From: Bipolaris cookei
Taxonomy: Eukaryota; Ascomycota; Dothideomycetes; Pleosporales; Pleosporaceae
Direction: 5' to 3'
Assembly (NCBI GenBank): GCA_002286855.1
Contig: NRSV01000085.1
Span: forward strand, 40,511 to 104,510
Length of the DNA stretch: 64,000 bases
The notes under the pieces are model-generated. The model searched no databases and had not been told where the DNA came from. It saw only the letters and a list, made by a program, of their open reading frames with translations. A program made the position numbers and the translations under genes. Shown here one piece after another: positions 10,402 through 21,900 of this stretch; the first letter of the stretch is position 1; each line of letters starts with the position of its first letter.

Positions 10402-11694
10402 ATGCGACCAGAGGACCAGCCAGAGGCACCCAGTGGGCCATGGCGCGCTGCTTCCATGATCACAATGGGCGCCGTAGGGCTTTTGTGCAAAGGGTTTCTC
10501 GCTGGGCTGAGCAAGGTCGAGACTCACGGCATGGACGATTTTCTGCAGCTGCTCTGTGAGAGAGAGGATCCTGCAAAGAGGGAGAGGGGACTGATTACTG
10601 GTATGCATTCGAGGAAGCCAATTGCATAACTATATGCGTGTGCTAATTGCCCTCGCAGTTTCGAACCACATCTCCGTGTACGTACGTTTGCCACGGCATT
10701 GATCTTGCAAGACAAAGCACTGTGCTCATGCAATTGGAACAGAATGGACGACCCGATCCTATGGGGCATTCTTCCCCTCAGCTACATGTTCAACCCGGAT
10801 AATCTGCGTTGGGGACTTGGGAGTTATGATTTGTGCTTCACGAACAAGTACGTTTGCCGTGCATGGCCCGTCGCATAGCTAACGGGGGACAGAGGATTGT
10901 CAACTTTTTTCACTTTCGGCCAAGTTCTTCCCACGCACCGCTCTGCGCATTCGCAGTACGGCGGCCTGTTCCAGCCCACCATAACGCAAGCGATCCGCCT
11001 GTTGTCGCGCGGACCTTTTCTGCACGAGCAAGACCCTCCGGAGAAGCCTGCGACATCACTCAAGAGCCCAGACCTCATTGATCCCTTTAGCGGCGGGCAC
11101 CTTACCTTCTCTACCAATGGCCACGACACGTTCCCCGCGCCCTCGGCGTACAGAAACAGGCGACATGCGTGGGTTCATATTTTTCCCGAGGGCATGATCC
11201 ACCAGAGCGAGCAGAGAATCATGCGCTACTTCAAGTGGGGTGTGTCGCGACTGATACTGGAGAGCGAGCCAATGCCGGACGTTGTGCCCATTTTCGTGGA
11301 GGGCTTCGACAACATCATGCACGAGACACGTACGTTTCCGCGGTTCATCCCGCGACCATTTCAGAACGTGCGGGTGACTTTTGGCGAAAAGCTCAATGGC
11401 GAAGAGGTATTTGGTGACTTGCGTCGGCGGTGGAAGCAGCTTCAAGCGAACGAGCAGGCCAAGGGCGAACGGCTGGCGGTCGGGGTACTCAACGATACGC
11501 TCAAGTACTCGAAAGAAGCTGTGGAGATACGCAAAGAGTGCACAAGGCGCGTACGGCAGGCGGTGGTCGATGTCCGGCGGCAGCGCGGATACCCTGAAGA
11601 TGACCCGAAGAACAGCCTTGCGACGACGTGGTTGCGCGAAGGGCCCCACAGAGAAGGGCTCAAGGAGGACGACAGCATCACCAAGGATGGCTGA
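10402..11694 (+). CDS. TAZ1: Tafazzin-type phospholipid-lysophospholipid acyltransferase, 374 aa
   Basis: Mitochondrial cardiolipin-remodelling transacylase. Four exons close in frame: 10402-10600, 10659-10677, 10743-10847, 10893-11694 (1125 nt). Exon 2 is a 19-nt micro-exon encoding SNHIS; with its neighbours it forms the acyltransferase HX4D motif NHISVMDDP (residues about 69-77). Further family signatures are LRWGLGSYDLCFTN, STFFTFGQVLPTHRS, GGLFQPTITQ and FPEG (in HIFPEGMIHQSE). The first 30 residues lead into a hydrophobic segment (MITMGAVGLLCKGFLAG). Intron 1 has a TGCTAAT branch point. The family assignment is strong. A C-terminal extension after the DTLKY region is charged and probably soluble. 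Confidence 0.88.
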
Positions 11695-12150
11695 GGGGGG
11701 CGCGGTTATGTACTGTGTAGTGTGTATTGTACGTATCTTGTATAGTGTCAGATTAGATCAAGTAATTACAGCCTCAGCGACGCCTGCTTGTGCGCGCCGA
11801 TCAACCACATCCGTGGGGTATGCCCTGGGCGGGTTTCATCGTTGCGGGCAGAGGCAGGCACCGCGACGCCTACTGTGTGCGCGGAGTCGCGGCCATGGTC
11901 TCTGGCGTGCTCGCTATCGTCATCCACTGGGGGAGGGAAGAGAAGAGGAAGGGAGGGTGCATCTGAGTAGCAGTAGATCCATGGCACGGGCGCAGGGAGG
12001 CTAGAAGCACGTACCACCTAGTCTTGGCGGGAAGGTGCCTTGAGCAGATAAAGCGCGGTGAATGCCCCGCCCTCGCGCGGAAATGACGACTGGCAGAGTG
12101 GCAGAAAAGCATTTCACCGCCCGCATAGTTCGCGCCCACCCTCTGTCGTT
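11695..12150. other. Intergenic; promoter region of the NC2-alpha gene
   Basis: 456 bp with the 3' region of the tafazzin gene and the upstream region of the next gene on the same strand. Short open frames here are unsupported. An ATG at 12058 is in frame with the downstream gene but gives a poor N-terminus, so 12151 is preferred as the start. Confidence 0.45.
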
Positions 12151-12831
12151 ATGTCCTGGGCTCCACCACAGTCGCCAGATTTATCTTCCTTCCACGCCCA
12201 CCACGCCCACCACTACCACCAGCACCACCAGCACCACCAGTACCCGGCGCCGTCCCAGTACACCCCCCACTCCATGTTACAGAGCTCCATGCCTCGCCAT
12301 CTCGCCAGCGGGGAGGCCATGCACGATGCAGACTATGTCCCTGACGCGTCGCTCCCACAGATGGCTGCAGTCCCCGACCTGCCTAACACCGACCACATCA
12401 TCATCAAGAACCACTTTCCTGTCGCGCGCATAAAGCGCATCATGCAGGCCGACGATGATGTCGGAAAGGTCGCCCAGGTCACACCCGTTGTTGTTTGTTT
12501 GTGCCCCCCCCCTCTTCCCTCCCCCACCCCATGCTTGCCTGCGCCAGTGTTGGCTAACGCGCCCCCAGCAAAAGCCCTCGAGCTCTTCATGATCTCCCTT
12601 GTCACAAAGGCTGCTGCCGAGGCAAAGTCGCGCAACTCGAAGCGCGTCGGCTCCATCCACCTCAAGCAGGCAATTACCAAGACAGACCGCTTCGACTTCC
12701 TCAACGAGATTGTCTCAAAAGTCGCTGATGCGCCCGACAAGAGCGAGGCTGATAATATGGAGTTTGACGGCAAGAAGAAAAAGACGTCAAGCCGGAAAAA
12801 GAAAAAGGCCGACAGCGACGACGACTTTTGA
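12151..12831 (+). CDS. NC2-alpha (DRAP1/Bur6) histone-fold transcription regulator, 202 aa
   Basis: Alpha subunit of negative cofactor 2, which pairs with NC2-beta on TBP at RNA polymerase II promoters. Exons 12151-12496 and 12569-12831. The 72-nt intron (GTTTGT donor, GGCTAAC branch point, CCCAG acceptor) splits the histone fold: FPVARIKRIMQADDDVGKVA and TPVVV join through a Ser codon to KALELFMISLVTKAAAEAKS. Without splicing, a Pro-rich insert would break the fold. HLKQAITKTDRFDFLNEIVS completes the fold. The N-terminus is His/Gln/Pro-rich (HAHHAHHYHQHHQHHQ) and the C-terminus Lys-rich then acidic (DSDDDF), as in NC2-alpha. A Dpb3/CHRAC-type subunit is the main alternative, but the VGKVAQVTP start of the fold favours NC2-alpha. 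Confidence 0.82.
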   Translation: MSWAPPQSPDLSSFHAHHAHHYHQHHQHHQYPAPSQYTPHSMLQSSMPRHLASGEAMHDADYVPDASLPQMAAVPDLPNTDHIIIKNHFPVARIKRIMQADDDVGKVAQVTPVVVCLCPPPLPSPTPCLPAPVLANAPPAKALELFMISLVTKAAAEAKSRNSKRVGSIHLKQAITKTDRFDFLNEIVSKVADAPDKSEADNMEFDGKKKKTSSRKKKKADSDDDF

Positions 12832-13821
12832 GCCAAACAGAAACGTTGATGCCGTACTGCCCTCTGCACACAAGCGTGCCGTTTGCCGCAGCCTCACCCG
12901 TCGACGTCATGTGTGCTGTCGCCTAGAAAGAAGCTGCTAGCCCCCGTTTGCCCTGCGGGTCCTTTCGGCTTCCCTATTTGCCATTCGACTACCATGGACG
13001 CGCGCCACCACCCACTTGCATCTCAACTTGGCCTGGTGGTTCTCCACTCGCCACGAGGTCGTTAGATGCAGACATGTAGATTTGCCATTCTGCCCTTGGA
13101 CCATGCCAACCCCTACAATTTCCACCAGATGAGGCTCATTTGCGCGTTGCAATAGAACATCCTCAATGTGAGGGACGCTAAGCCTCACACCCTGTCCCTC
13201 AATCCATGCGCCACGCTACTTGCTTACGGGGGCCTCTTTGACCAAATGCAATCCTTTGCCGGTCTTACGCACAAGGCAAGGTACCACGGCAACGGGCAGC
13301 CCTTTTGGAGGCCGATGGAACAGTTTCTTCAATTACATCGCATGGGCGGCGTTGTCTTGTTCTATTTACCTTGATTGATACGATACCAATGAATACGGAT
13401 ACACGATTTTCCTTGTTTGAGCCTCCTTCTCACTTACTTGTACTGACGGAATAATTACATCCGGGTCTTAATGAGCCTGTAAGCCATTGCCGTGTATCTA
13501 GTTTACGCGGTTTGCAACCGATGGATAAAGAGCCTTCTGCCCACCAACCAACTTTCTTCGGCCTCTCCAATTTATCCGCTCTCTCCATAAAACCCCACAA
13601 TGTGACGCCCGCACGTATGCCTATTCAGGAACAGGCCATAGATCGGTTCGTGCGCTATCCTCAATGGGCTTTAATGCTTCTGTCTAGCTTCCTGGGTTCC
13701 CCCAGACGTCCGTAATTAGGTGTTCCCGTCAAGTATTAAATATGCTCGTGTCCTGGCTCTTGGGTCTGGTTGTATACTTGTCGTCCTTTGCTGTTGTCGA
13801 TTACAGAGTGATCGATTCAAG
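12832..13821. other. No gene recognised
   Basis: 990 bp containing the 3' region of NC2-alpha and the promoter of the esterase gene. Only short open frames without family resemblance occur on both strands. Confidence 0.5.
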
Positions 13822-15230
13822 ATGATTTTCTCAAGACTGGCAGTGTTCCTTGCGGGCGCTGCAGTATCCGTTCACTGCAATGTAATCGGTAGTAGACAAA
13901 CCAACAAGCCCAGCATCCGCCCCAATCCTTCCAACGGCCATTGGGTTGATGCATTTGCAACAATGCCCCAGCTCACTGAGCCAGCAAATCTACCACCAGC
14001 ACCATTTGTACGTATATTTTGTCATGTGTGGTTGTGGATCTCTGTCTAACCCAGTCCCTACAGAACCAAACTGGCGCCGTCTTTGTCAACAGTACCGTTC
14101 GTCAGACGCTCTATGTGACCACCGATGCCAACCAGATTCGCCTAAAATTCACAAACGTCTTTGGTGGCTCCAACCTCCCCATCACTGCTGTTACCGTTGC
14201 ACTTCCTGCAAACCAGACCGCTGGTATCTACGACATCCAGCCTCAGACGCTTCAAAAGGTCACCTTTGGTGGTGAAGATGGAATCACTGTCCCCAACGGC
14301 GCACTCGCCGTATCGGATCCCATCGACTTCCAAATCAAGGCACAACAAGTTATCACCGTAACCATGTATCTCGCAGCTGGCCAGGGGACAAACAGCATCA
14401 CCGGCCATCCAGGATCCCGAACAACCAGCTGGTGGCAATTCGGCAACGCTATCAGTGCGCCAAGTCTGGCCATTACCAACCCAGCGACACAGTCAGCAGC
14501 ACACTGGTATTTTATTTCGTCGATTGAAGCCTGGGTCCCACAAGATGTTGGCTCTCTCCTCATAATTGGCGATAGCATCACGGACGGCCGCGGCTCCACC
14601 ACCAACAAGAACGACCGATGGCCAAATCTCCTCCTCGCCCGCCTCCAGAAGAACCCAGCCACAAAGTCCATCTCCATCGGCAACCTCGCCGCAGGCGGAA
14701 ACCGCATTCTCATAGACGGCCTCGGTCCAAATGCCTTTGGTCGTGTTGACCGCGACGTCCTTGCCCACCCAGGTGTCCAGTACGCCATGATCTTCGAAGG
14801 CGTAAATGACATTGGCAGTGCATCTCCTACACCCGAAGTCCAAAACCAAATCTACACCTCCCTTATCCAAGCCTACAAGCAAATGGTCGCCCTAATTCAC
14901 GCCCACGGCATCCCCGTCTTTGGCGCAACTATCACACCCTTTAGCGCTCCTTCCAACTTCACCAGCCAAGCTTACTCGAATCCTGAGCGCGAAAAGACAA
15001 GGCAGCGCGTCAACGAATTTATCCGTACCAGCGGCATCTTTGATGCAGTTGTAGATTTCGACAAGTTTCTTGCTGATCCTAAAATCCCCAGTCAGCTGGC
15101 GCCCCAGTATGATAGCGGTGATTATCTTCATCCGGGTCCTGTGGGTTACGCACACCTTGCTGAGCAATTTCCTGTTGAAATTTTCGCAAAGTGGAAGAAT
15201 GGTGCTGATGAGTTTAATTTTGGGAGATAG
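13822..15230 (+). CDS. Secreted GDSL/SGNH-hydrolase family esterase, 450 aa
   Basis: Two exons, 13822-14007 and 14064-15230, joined in phase 0 with a GTCTAAC branch point before the CCCTACAG acceptor. Signal peptide MIFSRLAVFLAGAAVSVHC at the N-terminus. SGNH blocks are visible: GDSITDGRG (nucleophile Ser, block I), NLAAGGNRIL (block II Gly), EGVNDIG (block III) and DYLHPGPVGY (Asp and His, block V). About 180 residues precede block I and read as a beta-rich domain (FVNSTVRQTLYVTTDANQIR), as is usual in this fungal subgroup. Expected to act outside the cell on carbohydrate or lipid esters; the substrate cannot be told from sequence. Several N-glycosylation sequons (NQT, NST) are present. Confidence 0.87.
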
Positions 15231-15899
15231 AATGAAGTGTGAGATTTGGCCGCGCAATCTTTTTTTGGAAGCGCTGAAACATTGTCATTTTACAAACCTT
15301 TCTTCCGTGTACATATTTTCCTGTGGTTGATGTCAATATAAACTCAACATTTGTTGGGACATATTGGACTTAAGCTGACACCAGTCTTACCTCGGTCTTG
15401 CTACGGACATACAAGTCCCAGCAAGGGCATACGCGTCTCAGCACGGGAACACACGTTTCAGCAGCTGCAGCCTTACCTGCTACTGCTGAGTATATAGCTA
15501 TGTCGATAGCCCAGTAGCTGGTCAAATCAGTCAAGTCTTCATTTAATGTTTTGTGCAACTGCAGTTGTTTTGACTTAACCACAACCTTTTATCGTGCCAA
15601 CAATATTCTTTTCGGTCCGGAAAGAGTCTTTATCTTTTAACATAAATCGTGCTTTTGCAAATATATTTTTCTGTGTAATGTCCAAGAAACGAAAAAAAGG
15701 AATTTACATAATCCTTGGTATCTCTCGTAACTTTGGAATAATGTTAGCAATGTCTAAACACCACCCAAAAAAATAACCGTTCCGATATCATCACACCTCC
15801 CCCTTTGCAAAAAAAAATTGCCAACGTCTATACCCAACTTTGTTTAAAAGAAAAGGCAGCAAACAAAAACAAACTCAGCCCAAATATCCATCTCCCCGC
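15231..15899. other. Convergent intergenic region
   Basis: 669 bp between the 3' ends of the esterase gene and the AVO1 gene. AT-rich toward the right, with a three-unit 20-bp repeat (15405-15464). No gene is supported. Confidence 0.5.
15405..15464. repeat. 20-bp imperfect tandem repeat, three units
   Basis: Three adjacent 20-bp units start at 15405, 15425 and 15445. They share the pattern GGxCATACxxGTCxCAGCA, with the third unit more diverged. Function unknown. Confidence 0.55.
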
Positions 15900-18538
15900 C
15901 TATACAATCCCCTCCTGAAATCGCTCCACCCCCTTCTTAATCTCGCGTACAATCTCCACCGCCTCATCTACACTCTGCGCCTCAAAATCATACCGTTTCG
16001 TCTCCCTCTCCTTAAACACAATAACCCTAAACATCTTTGGGTGTTTCTTAGACACCTTACTACCCACCACGCTACTAAAATGCACAGTGGTAGTTTTGCC
16101 TTGAGCTTCGATACCGAAACCGCCGCGGGCGCCGGTTTTGGATTCGCCAGGCATAATGTGGATGTATTCGTTGTCAAGCGCGAGGATGCGCGAGGTGGAT
16201 GAGGCGAAGGACATGGGTTGTTTGCGGAGGACGGCGTAGCGGCGATAGTAGTTTGTTGTTGAGAGGGCGAGGGCACCTGAGTCACCTGTTCGGGCGAGGG
16301 GGTGCAGGAGACCTTGGCCGGATACGGCGGCGTGTGTGCGGTCGCCTTTTTTAGTCTTCTTGGGAGCGCCACCGGTGCTGATGATGAGGGGTGCGTTGGG
16401 GGATGAAGACCCGGGGGAACCTGAGAGGCCGAAGACGCCGTCGCCTACGAAGCGGCGGCGCACGAGATCCAGATCCATGCGTGTGTCTAGGGCTTCTACG
16501 GTGCGGTCGGGTGGTGCTACGGTAGTGCTGCCGCTTACTTTGAGGATGTAGAGGCCCTTTTCGAGCTGGAGATCGTGGCATACTTGGTCGAATAGATCGG
16601 CGATATATGTGTCGGTTGTGCATGGCAATGAAAAGTGTTTGGTATTGAAATTCTCGTCGGTGAAATGAATGTTGACCGTCCTCGGGGCTCCAGTACGACT
16701 AGCAGCATGTGATGGCGCCACCTTTGGCACATCTGCCAAATTGCTTGTATCTTTACGGGTCGCTGTTGGTGCAAAAGATGGGCCCGTGATTGGATTTCTG
16801 AAGCTCTTAGCTCGGTTGGGCATGGGTTTTACAGGTTTCTTCTCCTCGCTCTCTTCCTGGCCGTCGGCACCATCGCCTTGTGATACAACAGCACTGGCAG
16901 CTTCTTGACTGTAGATGGGCGTAAGCTTCTCGTTTTCGCCAAACTCCCGCTGTGTCGCTGCAACGAGCGCAAACTCATCCCAAGGCTTGTCCCTCGCACG
17001 AGGTCGCATACCGCGAGCGTTGTTGGATGCAAAGTCTTTCAGTGGCTTGTTCCTCGTCAACGGCGGGAATTCGTCATCGACCTCGCCGTCGTCGTACATG
17101 CGCATGACCCAGCAGTTGACATTCAACTGCTCGGCTGTCAACGGCGGTTCCAGCTTCTCTTCCTGGTAACGGTGCAACGCATATCCAATAGCCTCTGCCA
17201 CCGTAGGTCCTTCTCCTTTGTCATTGAACTTCCTAATCAGCAGCTCGATAGGCTTGGATGGCTTTGAAGAGAATGGACAGTATAATTTGATAAACAATGG
17301 GTTTTGCTGAGCCTCGCTCGCAGCATTCCACATAGCGAAACGTTGCAGGGGATCAGACGGCTTCTGCTCCTTAGCCCGGATTGCTTGGGTCAAGGCACTC
17401 ACGGGCAGCACAAAACTAATTGGTCGTGGTGGAGGCAGGGCCTGGAGTGTCGGCTGGACTGGTTCGTTCTTCTTCTTCTTGGGAGACATGTTTTGGAAAG
17501 GCGTCAAGCCAGGCATGGTGGGAAGGTCGCCGCCTGCGGGAGAAGAGTCTAGAGGGTCGCCGGCTACACCTATAAAGGAGGCGCTGCTATTAGAACCAGA
17601 AAATTCAGACGTCAAAGAATCATCAGACTCGTCCCCTTCGTCCAGCGCTTCCAAACGACCGCGCGAACCAGCAGCATCTCCTTGATACTCATCTTTCCGT
17701 TGGGAAAGCATGTGGTTTGCATTGGCAGCTTTTCGAGGCTTAACTCGTCTCTTCCTGAAGGACGAGTTGTCGAACTCGTTTTCTGACGACATTTCGCTGC
17801 TGGTAATGGTGTCTCTCCTAGCCCTTCCTTTGGATGACTCGACTGTGGGCAGAGACGATCTACGTGGAATCTCCTCGGGTGGGCGCGATGGGGAAGTAAT
17901 CATGAGTGAAGGCCCTTCTCCGGCCTCTGCAAGCTCGTTGCGCAGCGCTGATCCACGCATGGGCGACGAACCAGAACGGGTGCGTAGAGGCATCTTGGTG
18001 AACTTGATCAAGTTGGCTGGTCTGGGGCTTGATCAGTTTGCAGGCAGCGGCGCAGGACATCGGCCTACCTTTGCGCGTCATCCTCATCATCGCTTTCATC
18101 GCTGAGGTCGCTACTGTCATCCTCCTCCAGCTGCTCCTTGCGCCGTCTGCGCTTCGCATTCAAGGTTGGTCCCACAGTGTCGTTGCTTCCAGCTCCCGTG
18201 ACCATGCCGCCCTCTTCTTCATCGTCTCCGAAACCCTCGGGCGGCTTCAGGCCAGCCGAACGCGGGGCTTGAAAGTACTCAGAGGTGATGGCGGTGGGGA
18301 TTGGTGGGGAGTAGGTGCGCTTGATGTCCGAGGCATTTGGCACCCAGCCAGCGGCACGGAATGCTGGGTTGTTCAGAACACTCGAGTCGACATTGATCAG
18401 GCGCTCACCCACACCGTCTTTGATGGAGCCCAGGTAGGCGGTGCGAAGCTGGTATAGCACGAAACTACATACGTCAGTCAGTTGGCGATGCGACGCGAAG
18501 AGGACGCCCGCTTACTCTTCATTTTGGAAGAGGGACAT
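15900..18538 (-). CDS. AVO1: SIN1/AVO1 subunit of TOR complex 2, 846 aa
   Basis: Scaffold and substrate-recruiting subunit of TORC2 at the plasma membrane. Three exons on the minus strand: 18538-18516 (23 nt, MSLFQNE), 18464-18069, 18021-15900; phases close to 2541 nt. The join MSLFQNEDFVLYQLRTAYL reconstructs the typical SIN1 start, which supports the tiny first exon. A Ser/Arg/acidic linker is followed by the CRIM domain (NPLFIKLYCPFSSKPSKPIE through FALVAATQREFGENEK, about 380-490), a Ras-binding-like domain (VNIHFTDENFNTKHFSLP onward, about 585-660), and a C-terminal PH domain (YRRYAVLRKQPMSFAS to MFRVIVFKERETKRYDFEAQ). Introns are 51 and 47 nt. It is divergent from the PRCC-domain gene with 262 bp between starts. 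Confidence 0.9.
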
Positions 18539-18800
18539 GGTTGGATGGTCAGGGTAAAGGTATCAACATCTCAGAATCGAAAGCTATGTATGCTCAGACC
18601 AGCTGACGGGAATCATAAAACGCCCATGGGCAGAGATGCAGAAGTGGAGGCTGTGGGGAAGTGCATGTGCATGTACCTGGACCCTGGTTGGGCTTGGCTG
18701 CTGCACCCATTGACGCGCCGATGTGATCTCATCGTCCTGTAAACTTTCCGACCGCAGCCCTCTCTCAACCTTCACCCCACGCCAAGACCCTTCCAACACC
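18539..18800. promoter_or_regulatory. Shared promoter of AVO1 and PRCC-domain genes
   Basis: 262 bp separating two divergent start codons, hence a compact bidirectional promoter. No specific binding site is claimed. Confidence 0.5.
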
Positions 18801-20072
18801 ATGAACCTCCTCGCTGGTTACTCCGACTCAGAATCCGACAACGAGGCACCCTCTGCACCCCAAGTCGCCTCCAAGCCCGCCTCAAAACCCGTCTCGAAAC
18901 CCGCCTTTCAGAAAGTCGTCGACCGCTCCAACCCAGGACGAATCAAAGTCAATCTCCCAGGCGCATCGCAGTCGCGACAGGACAAGGATGATATTCAGGG
19001 AGACGCGCCACCTGCGAAAAAGCCGCGCCTGGGAGGAGGCTCGTCGTTTGCTGGTTTCAATGCGATGCTGCCTGCGCCAAAGAAGCCCAATCTGAACGCC
19101 ATCGCAGCAGCCGAGGGCGCAAAAGCTGGGAGCAGAGGGCTCGGCAAAGGGCTCGCGTCAGGCGTCAGCTTAAAGACTGGTGCTGAGCCTGCCTTTAAGC
19201 GGGAGCCAAGAGCGGATACCGAAGAGTACGACGAGACTGGGAATCCAATCAAAAGGGAGCCGATGAACAAGGACGACTTTAGGGCTATGCTGAATCTGCC
19301 GCCTCCAAAGTCACAAGCAAAGCCTGATGCCAAACTGGCGTTGCCAGCGCAAGACACAAAGGTGGAGCCGGAGCCGCAGCAGGCACCGAAACCTGCGGCG
19401 CCGCGTTTTGTGCCCATGTCTGTGGGCAAGGGAAAGAAGAAGAAACCAGTAGTGCCTCGCCCAGCGCTTGCATTAACTGAGGTAGCCGGCCCAACAGGTA
19501 CAACAGTATTGACACCACAGCAACCCGTTGTAGAAACAAAACCGCAAAAGCCAAAAGTCTCCCTTTTCAGCGTATCAGTTGGTGAAGAGCCTGCAACCAA
19601 GGCACCATCTGACGGAGAATACCAACCACTGCTGAATGGAGCGGAACAAGACGAGGATGCGCCTGTGCCCGATGCGGCTTTTGACGGACACTTGACAAAT
19701 TACACCACTCAGTATACAGCACCGTCCGCCAACGTCCCAACTGGTGATGGCCTCACAAACATTGCCTCAGAGCTCAATCTCTCCGAAGCTGAACGGCGCC
19801 AATTATTCGGCAAAAAGGGCCGCGGCGGACCGAATTTCTCAGGCGCAAAGATAGTCGAATTTAATACCGACGAGGAGTACGCACACAACGAACGGCTGCG
19901 ACAGCAGGGCGAGGCAGTATCGCACAACCCTCTCAAGTCTATTTCCGGTACTGGAAAGAATAGTCTTCGCAGTTTGGTTAATGTCGCGACTACACAGAAA
20001 GATGCGCTCGAGGATCATTTTGCTGCCAGTCACCGGAATAAGAGGGAAGCGGGTAATCGGTATGGATGGTGA
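18801..20072 (+). CDS. PRCC-domain protein (mitotic checkpoint/splicing-associated), 423 aa
   Basis: Intronless frame starting MNLLAGYSDSESDNE at 18801; the LxGYSDSExD start is typical of PRCC homologues and decides the start over an upstream in-frame codon. Low-complexity Pro/Lys/Ala-rich middle (SKPASKPVSKPAFQKV, AKKPRLGGGSSFAGFNAMLP). The conserved C-terminal PRCC domain runs from about residue 330: LNLSEAERRQLFGKKGRGG, IVEFNTDEEYAHNERLR, HNPLKSISGTGKNSLRSLVN, ending NKREAGNRYGW. Animal PRCC binds MAD2B and associates with the spliceosome; a nuclear role here is inference from homology. Confidence 0.8.
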   Translation: MNLLAGYSDSESDNEAPSAPQVASKPASKPVSKPAFQKVVDRSNPGRIKVNLPGASQSRQDKDDIQGDAPPAKKPRLGGGSSFAGFNAMLPAPKKPNLNAIAAAEGAKAGSRGLGKGLASGVSLKTGAEPAFKREPRADTEEYDETGNPIKREPMNKDDFRAMLNLPPPKSQAKPDAKLALPAQDTKVEPEPQQAPKPAAPRFVPMSVGKGKKKKPVVPRPALALTEVAGPTGTTVLTPQQPVVETKPQKPKVSLFSVSVGEEPATKAPSDGEYQPLLNGAEQDEDAPVPDAAFDGHLTNYTTQYTAPSANVPTGDGLTNIASELNLSEAERRQLFGKKGRGGPNFSGAKIVEFNTDEEYAHNERLRQQGEAVSHNPLKSISGTGKNSLRSLVNVATTQKDALEDHFAASHRNKREAGNRYGW

Positions 20073-20524
20073 ACTCTTTATGGGGATTTTAGTGGTTTAT
20101 GGAAAATACGAATTTGCATCATTTTGTGCATTGCATGGGCGTTGAAAAGCTCGGTGTTTCCGAGGGAGCTAATTGCTTCGTCTGGTCTTATCATTAGGAC
20201 TCAAGTATGAATATTGCGTTTTGTTTAGCGATTTGTATCACCATGCTGGGTTGGCTCAATTCTCGATCGTAGTTTATACCCACATCCTCTAGGTGACGTA
20301 GAACGGATAGAAATAAAAGTGAACCAGATTTTCGAGAAAACAATGCATCGACATTGAGTTGAAGGTCGAGGACGATGGAGCTTGTGCTAGCCTGATTTGT
20401 CGATGGTAGGAGGAAGAAGTGAATCCTGTGCGGCAAGACTGAGATCAAGTCCGTCACATTGCGCTATCATGACGGCAATTTCAATGTACAATATTTATTT
20501 TAATATTATGCAATATTCCATCAA
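20073..20524. other. Intergenic before the tRNA gene
   Basis: 452 bp of 3' region of the PRCC-domain gene and upstream flank of the tRNA. An 87-codon minus-strand frame (20194-20457) has no family resemblance. No gene is supported. Confidence 0.5.
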
Positions 20525-20595
20525 GCATTCTTGGTCCAACGGTAGGATAATTGCCTTCCAAGCAATTGGCCCGGGTTCGACTCCCGGAGGATGCA
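20525..20595 (+). tRNA. tRNA-Gly (anticodon TCC), intronless
   Basis: A 71-nt cloverleaf. The acceptor stem GCATTCT pairs with AGGATGC (one G-T pair). The anticodon arm ATTGC-CTTCCAA-GCAAT carries anticodon TCC. The T arm CCGGG-TTCGACT-CCCGG holds the B box, and discriminator base A follows. A run of six T near 20627 could end RNA polymerase III transcription. All helices form without mismatches other than the G-T pair, so the call is secure. Confidence 0.92.
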
Positions 20596-21900
20596 TAACA
20601 TCCTTCTCTCGATTGCAACGTTATGACTTTTTTGCTCCGGAAAACGAGGCGAGGGCTACAGAGTTACCGCAACCCTTCCCTGTATTCTAGACCCCGAATC
20701 TTTTTGCGCTTACATTCTTTTTTGTCAAAAGTTTATTCTCCAGAATACGCACTACTCGAGCAGATGCAATATGAGCATGTTTTTGTGGTTGTGTGGAAGC
20801 TAGGGCCGGGGAAGCCATGGCTGCCTTGATACCCACAGACGCCATTCGCATCACATTGGACATTGCAAGATAAAGTTGCATGGTGGTTTCGCGTCTGCTG
20901 CCTTGGCTGTGCAGATCTTGGCACTTGTGCGGCGCCATATCTTTGTTACGAAACCACCAGACGTCGGTCTGGCCGGTGTCGTGGATGCAGATAAGTCGCA
21001 AAATGCGGGGTATCGCGCCATACCCATAGTCGACCCAGGTATTGTAGGCGGTTTATGAAAACCAAGATTGAGGGCCAGAGCTGAGGATGTGGCCAGGTCT
21101 AATGGAAATTGCTTGGTACTCGAGAGCATGTTTTGGTACCGGCACGCCTGATCCCCTCGGCTTGCATGTTGAGGCGCACCCGCTGATAGTCCTCGAGGAC
21201 ACGGCACGGCGGATTCCTGCAGGACTTTGTGTGCTTGTGACCAACCACGGCAACAACTGGTAACACGTTGTTGGGCACTCTCGCTCTACCCGAGTATCGA
21301 TACGCAACGAGCCGCGCAGGTGAACTACAACAATCACCAAGGACACTTGGAACCATAGTGGTGGGACAGGCTGGGCGCATCCCTGAAAACCGGTGACCCT
21401 AAATCGTGGTTCCTTCGCATCCCATGTGCAGTGATTAACGTGCCGCTAAGCCTTATATCGCAATGGCACCCCCATGACGCCCTGGCACTTTGTCTAGATG
21501 TGTTGGCTTTGCAGTGCGACTGTGGGCCTCTAGACCGATGCTCAAAAGTGGGGAGTCGGTGAGCTTTCCCAAGGAACATGGCGATTCTACCGCCCCGCTT
21601 ATCATCCACGCCCTCTGATTGGGTGCAACGGCTTGAGCATGCAAAGCGTCACCGTCCCCTCGACTGAGCTGCGATATGCGCCAAGTCAAGCGTCAATGAG
21701 GACACACAGGAGAGGGACTGAGGTGCAGGCTACAGCGCGGGTTATAAATCCAACCGACGGCCTGATGTTGAGCCTCACCCTCGCTTTCTGCAGTCATCTT
21801 ATTTATCCGTGCCAACATTTGGCTGATCCATCAACTTCAATATAAATATCATTGCTCGTATCTCTCTACTATCATATTATCGAACACAGTGGTAGCCAGC
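20596..21900. other. No gene recognised
   Basis: 1.3 kb downstream of the tRNA. Several short overlapping frames exist on the minus strand (longest 118 codons at 20851-21207) but none has a recognisable domain, signal peptide or conserved motif. The final 130 bp probably contain the promoter of the next gene (TATAAATAT near 21841). Confidence 0.5.

Noticed and set aside
18065..18460. Separate small gene on the minus strand upstream of AVO1
   Set aside because: It is exon 2 of AVO1; phases and the conserved SIN1 N-terminus join it to the flanking exons.
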